In this document: positions 29,996-30,703 of the stretch, one piece after another
How positions within the stretch are numbered: the stretch's first letter is position 1
Layout: every line of letters begins with the position of its first letter
Source of the DNA: Larix sibirica
Taxonomy: Eukaryota > Streptophyta > Pinopsida > Pinales > Pinaceae
Assembly: GCA_004151065.3 (NCBI GenBank)
Contig: NWUY0300026710.1
Location: 25,053-55,755, forward strand
Length of the DNA: 30,703 nt
Reading direction: 5' to 3'
Position numbers and translations under genes: made by a program
Notes under the pieces: model-generated
Told to the model about the DNA's origin: nothing
Database searches by the model: none
What the model saw: only the letters and a program-made list of their open reading frames with translations

Positions 29996-30703
29996 AAATT
30001 AGTTTGACCACCATAATGGATTTGACACCCCCCTAGTAAGTCATTCCATGACGGATTACGAAAATGTTGGAGTTAGGATGTATCCTACTTTGTTGGGAAC
30101 TTTTAATTTACCCCCACCCAAACTGCATTCAAATGCATCTATGATACATGCAATTTCCACATTTTCCATGACTTCCACACATAAGGTGTCTCAATTTAAG
30201 ACTTCTTATTTTAATGACCCTCAGAAGATGCTACGACCTTCAAATTAAACTAGGTGTAGTCAGAAGACTTTGGCATTGTATACAACCAAGATTGCTTATC
30301 AATCAACAATTTCAAACGAAGCAGACCATGCTGGTCTACATTCTATTTTGGAACATAATGACCAGTATCTGCTTCCCATTTGGGCTATCAATTCTTTAGC
30401 ATGTCATGATCCTTTAGACACAATTTTTCGCTTCGATGGAGATATCATTGAGGCAATGTCTTTAAGGGATCTACATTGGGAGGAAATGTATCAATGCACA
30501 TCATTTCTTGAGAACGAAATTGAGTTAAGAATTGATAATGATGGAACTATCAAACCAGGATCTATGGAGTGGTATGGGAGTCCTCTTGCCTATTCTCAGG
30601 TTTATGCCAAGGGGAATATGGCAAATATCTCCAAAAATCCCATCAATATCTCCATGAACTGAGGTGTTATCGACAAGGTATTTTTTAAGGATTCTAATAT
30701 TAT
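29996..30703 (+). pseudogene. Gypsy pol segment between protease and RT (runs off window)
   Basis: No catalytic motif is visible, but the open parts 30048-30248 and 30270-30662 continue the pol reading in changed frames: DTPLVSHSMTDYENVGV, then LHWEEMYQCTSFLENEIELR and a stop at 30660-30662. This looks like the spacer between protease and RT. The first RT blocks were not reached before the window ends. Confidence 0.55.

Larger units (their letters stand above)
23639..30703 (+). mobile_element. Gypsy LTR retrotransposon, 5' part (Tat/Ogre-like by primer site)
   Basis: Plus-strand element cut by the window end: LTR (23639-24784), tRNA-Arg-type primer-binding site (24789-24806), long non-coding leader (24807 to about 27060), decayed gag, protease, and the segment before RT. 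The long leader plus a TTGGCGACTCC primer site point to the Tat/Ogre side of plant Ty3/Gypsy; this is inferred, since RT is not in the window. Candidate left target-site duplication is cctct at 23634-23638. Many stops make it non-autonomous. Confidence 0.8.

Noticed and set aside
1-30703. CRISPR array, bacterial operon, phage or defence system
   Set aside because: No spaced identical repeats, no ribosome-binding-site-led compact genes, and all recognisable proteins belong to plant retrotransposons.

Overview
The window is repeat-dense nuclear DNA of a plant, most likely a large-genome seed plant such as a gymnosperm. Plant origin is read from long-LTR Gypsy elements with plant-type tRNA primer-binding sites and from L1-type LINEs carrying a plant-style C-terminal RNase H domain. 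The gymnosperm suggestion is an inference from repeat style and decay, not proven. I see no intact host gene, no complete RNA gene, no CRISPR and no bacterial-type operon. Every recognisable protein is a decayed retrotransposon part.

Layout. 1-2416: the 5' part of a minus-strand Gypsy element (gag start, primer-binding site, 1.9 kb LTR). It is inserted into an older minus-strand Gypsy gag-protease pseudogene at 2417-3610. 3611-7690: mostly unassigned AT-rich DNA with short tandem duplications, a single N at 6118 and a 5' half of a tRNA-Val-like sequence at 6981-7012. 7690-8512: 3' end of a LINE with RNase H. 8545-17577: a second plus-strand LINE (ORF1 tail, endonuclease, reverse transcriptase, zinc finger, RNase H, poly-A). 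It is made to look longer by an exact 2309-bp repeat on either side of a single N (10778), almost certainly an unmerged contig overlap, and by a 1796-bp solo LTR at 13129-14924 flanked by the 5-bp duplication aaaat. 18668-21910: a minus-strand LINE whose 3' end occurs twice around a hairpin-rich AT block and a third N (19160). 22690-23170: another minus-strand LINE scrap. 23639-30703: the 5' part of a plus-strand Gypsy element (1146-bp LTR, tRNA-Arg-type primer-binding site, 2.3-kb non-coding leader, gag, protease, pre-RT segment), cut by the window end before the RT.

How the parts work together. In the Gypsy elements, LTR promoters drive an RNA that is primed by a host tRNA at the primer-binding site and packaged by Gag. 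In the LINEs, the endonuclease nicks target DNA and the RT copies the RNA from that nick, leaving a poly-A tail and a target-site duplication. All copies here carry stops and frameshifts, so they are fossils. Their nesting gives a relative insertion order. I found no convincing undescribed biological system. The most useful observations are the assembly artefact, two clean nested insertions with reconstructable empty sites, a possible chimeric LINE insertion, and two stop codons at the same RNase H columns in two divergent LINEs.
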